The notes under the pieces are model-generated. The model made no database searches, was not told the origin of the DNA, and saw only the letters and a list, made by a program, of their open reading frames with translations. 5,463 bases of DNA, from contig CAIXSE010000739.1 of the NCBI GenBank assembly GCA_903921965.1, positions 1 through 5,463 on the forward strand, read 5' to 3'. A program made the translations under genes and the position numbers. Positions 4,257-5,463 of this stretch are shown one piece after another. The first letter of the stretch is position 1. The number at the start of each line of letters is the position of its first letter. Source of the stretch: an uncultured Thermoleophilia bacterium (GTDB lineage Bacteria; Actinomycetota; Thermoleophilia; UBA2241).

Positions 4257-4925
4257 CTACGTGCCGCGCCGCCCCAGCCGCGCGAGCCCCCGGTCGACGA
4301 CGAGCAGCAGCGCCGCGAGCCCGATGAAGGCGGCCACGATGCCGGCCAGTGTGAGCGCCACCGCCGCGTTCCCCTGCTCGCGCGGGTCCATGAAGGGGTA
4401 CGGGTACCAGCCGATGACCGCCCCGCGCACCAGGGTCACGACCAGCCAGAGGACCGGGTAGACGAGCGAGAGCCACACGACCCGCCACGTCACCAGTCCC
4501 CGCGGCCCCAGGACGAGCCAGCCGGCCACGGCCATCGCCGGGACCACCGTGTGCAGGAGCAGGTTGGAGGCGAAGACCCAGCCGTGCAGCTGAGCCCCCG
4601 CCAGCATCGTGTGGTACACGACGGCCGTGAGGACGATCATGGCGACGCCGTCGAAGCGGAAGACGCGGAAGAGCAGCGCGGACCGCCGTGGGCGCAGCGC
4701 CAGCAGCAGCGTCGTGACCGCGACGATGAGGTTCGACTGGACGGTGAAGTACACGAGCACGTTGGCGTCGCGCGCGGCCTGCGTGTGGAAGGCGGCGAAG
4801 TCGGCCGGGGCCTGGACGCCGCCCTGCTGGACGGCCATCGCGACGGCCACGAGCGCGACGGCCGCGGTCAGGCCGTGCCAGGTGCGCGCGAGTGATCCGT
4901 CCGTCGCGGGCCCTTGCCCGGCCAT
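4257..4925 (-). CDS. Pr6Pr-family-like six-span membrane protein
   Basis: A 222-aa integral membrane protein. Hydrophobic spans lie near residues 18-34, 55-77, 92-110, 116-139, 147-170 and 187-210. Conserved-looking polar motifs sit in or beside the spans: YFTVQSN (59-65), YHTMLAG (104-110), NLLLHTVVP (121-129) and WYPYPFMD (173-180). This order is what I recall for the Pr6Pr / AIG1-like (FAR-17a) membrane proteins common in actinobacteria; their biochemical function is not established, although the eukaryotic relatives are hydrolases of fatty acid esters. ATG 4925 has GGGAG six nucleotides upstream, and a promoter block shared with the Nif11-like peptide gene lies 36 nt upstream. In this context a role in peptide export, immunity or modification is conceivable but unproven. 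Confidence 0.78.
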   Translation of the reverse strand: MAGQGPATDGSLARTWHGLTAAVALVAVAMAVQQGGVQAPADFAAFHTQAARDANVLVYFTVQSNLIVAVTTLLLALRPRRSALLFRVFRFDGVAMIVLTAVVYHTMLAGAQLHGWVFASNLLLHTVVPAMAVAGWLVLGPRGLVTWRVVWLSLVYPVLWLVVTLVRGAVIGWYPYPFMDPREQGNAAVALTLAGIVAAFIGLAALLLVVDRGLARLGRRGT

Positions 4926-4961
4926 GGCCTGCTCCCTGTCGGCGCCTGCTCGTCCGCGATG

Positions 4962-4991
4962 TGTATCGGCAGCGGGCGCGCGCGGCTGCAG
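4962..4991 (-). promoter_or_regulatory. Putative promoter/operator of the membrane-protein gene
   Basis: On the minus strand CTGCAG (4986-4991), 13 nt, then CTGCCGATACA (4962-4972), ending 36 nt before ATG 4925. Spacing is identical to the block before the Nif11-like peptide and the two 30-nt blocks agree at 24 positions. It fills most of the 75-nt gap to the gene upstream. Confidence 0.55.
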
Positions 4992-5000
4992 GCGGAGCGG

Positions 5001-5462
5001 CTACAGCATCGCCCTGAGCTTGGCCATCCAGGTCTTGTAGCCCTTCTGGCCCAGGGCCAGGTCGTTGTCGCCGAACGCGATGTTGACGGAGGCGAACTCG
5101 AAGTCCGGCGGGTCCAGACTGAGATCCTTCCACGCGTTGTTGATGAAGTTGTCGGCGCGGATGGCCTGGCCGGAGTACTGCTTCAGCCGGTCGCAGCGGG
5201 CCTTGAACCGCTTCTGCTCGGCGGGCGACCCGAAGTAGCGGGCCCAGCCCATGCGGAACCTGGAGATCATGCCGGCGTAGGAGTCCGCCGATGCGTCGGG
5301 GCCGTCTTTCTGGCTGTCGTAGATCTTCTGGCAACCCTGCCTGGCGATGAGCAGCTGGTCGGGGTCGTCCAGGAGGTCCTTCATGTCGTCGGCGACCTGC
5401 CGGCACGTGTCCTTGTTGTGGCCGTAGCCGTCGACGTACCCCTGGAAGGCGGTGTCGAGCAT
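5001..5462 (-). CDS. Unknown helical protein, possibly 5'-truncated at the window edge
   Basis: The visible 153 residues begin at an ATG complementary to 5460-5462, one base from the window end, so whether that is the true start cannot be judged; no upstream sequence is available for a ribosome binding site. I do not recognise the family. The visible part is polar and mostly helical, with Cys at 20, 44 and 90 (visible numbering), an acidic stretch DDMKDLLDDPDQLL (25-38), a conserved-looking SRFRMGWARYFGSPAEQKRF (67-86) and a C-terminal GQKGYKTWMAKLRAML. There is no membrane segment in the visible region. The regular composition and clean stop at 5001, followed by a promoter-like block for the next gene, support it being real. 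Confidence 0.65.
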   Translation of the reverse strand: MLDTAFQGYVDGYGHNKDTCRQVADDMKDLLDDPDQLLIARQGCQKIYDSQKDGPDASADSYAGMISRFRMGWARYFGSPAEQKRFKARCDRLKQYSGQAIRADNFINNAWKDLSLDPPDFEFASVNIAFGDNDLALGQKGYKTWMAKLRAML

Positions 5463-5463
5463 C

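Noticed and set aside
3814..5406. Long minus-strand open frame of about 530 codons
   Set aside because: It is dominated by Arg, Gly, Ala and Pro, crosses two genes and several promoter regions, and runs in another frame of the membrane-protein gene; high G+C removes stop codons.

Overview
The window comes from a very G+C-rich bacterial chromosome. By eye almost every third codon position is G or C. GTG and TTG starts sit beside strong GGAGG-type ribosome binding sites, and the recognisable families (a DUF1025-type minimal metallopeptidase, a Pr6Pr-type membrane protein, a PPC-like lipoprotein) fit an actinobacterium-like host. That assignment is an inference from composition and gene families; nothing in the window fixes the species.

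Layout. The left part (1-2508, + strand) holds the C-terminal 366 codons of a sulfatase, a tightly coupled zinc metallopeptidase of the HExxH type with a TPR-like N-terminal half, and, after a C-rich repetitive spacer, a putative lipoprotein with a PPC-like domain. A three-armed palindromic spacer (2538-2596) separates these from a convergent flavin/PNPOx-fold gene (2612-3025, - strand).

The centre and right (3117-5463) is the most unusual part. It has three short minus-strand genes that look like RiPP-type precursor peptides: 80 aa (3314-3556, clearly Nif11-like), 53 aa (3117-3278) and 44 aa (4026-4160). All three carry a leader ending in a motif close to L-x-x-x-x-L-[DE]-x-V-[TD]-G-G, followed by a short Pro/Asp/aromatic-rich core. 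A 97-aa gene of unknown function (3700-3993, +) is divergent from the Nif11-like gene. A six-span membrane protein (4257-4925, -) and a 5'-incomplete or just-complete unknown gene (5001-5462, -) follow. No recognisable RiPP-modifying enzyme, protease or exporter lies in the window.

Working together. The sequence CTGCCGATACC, or a close variant, occurs four times, each in the sense orientation 36-40 nt upstream of a start codon: the Nif11-like peptide, the divergent unknown gene, the 44-aa peptide and the membrane protein. This suggests a shared promoter or operator tying peptides, membrane protein and unknown protein into one regulon. The 53-aa peptide would be co-transcribed behind the Nif11-like peptide. 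The peptide family is recognised from sequence; the regulon and any joint function are inference.
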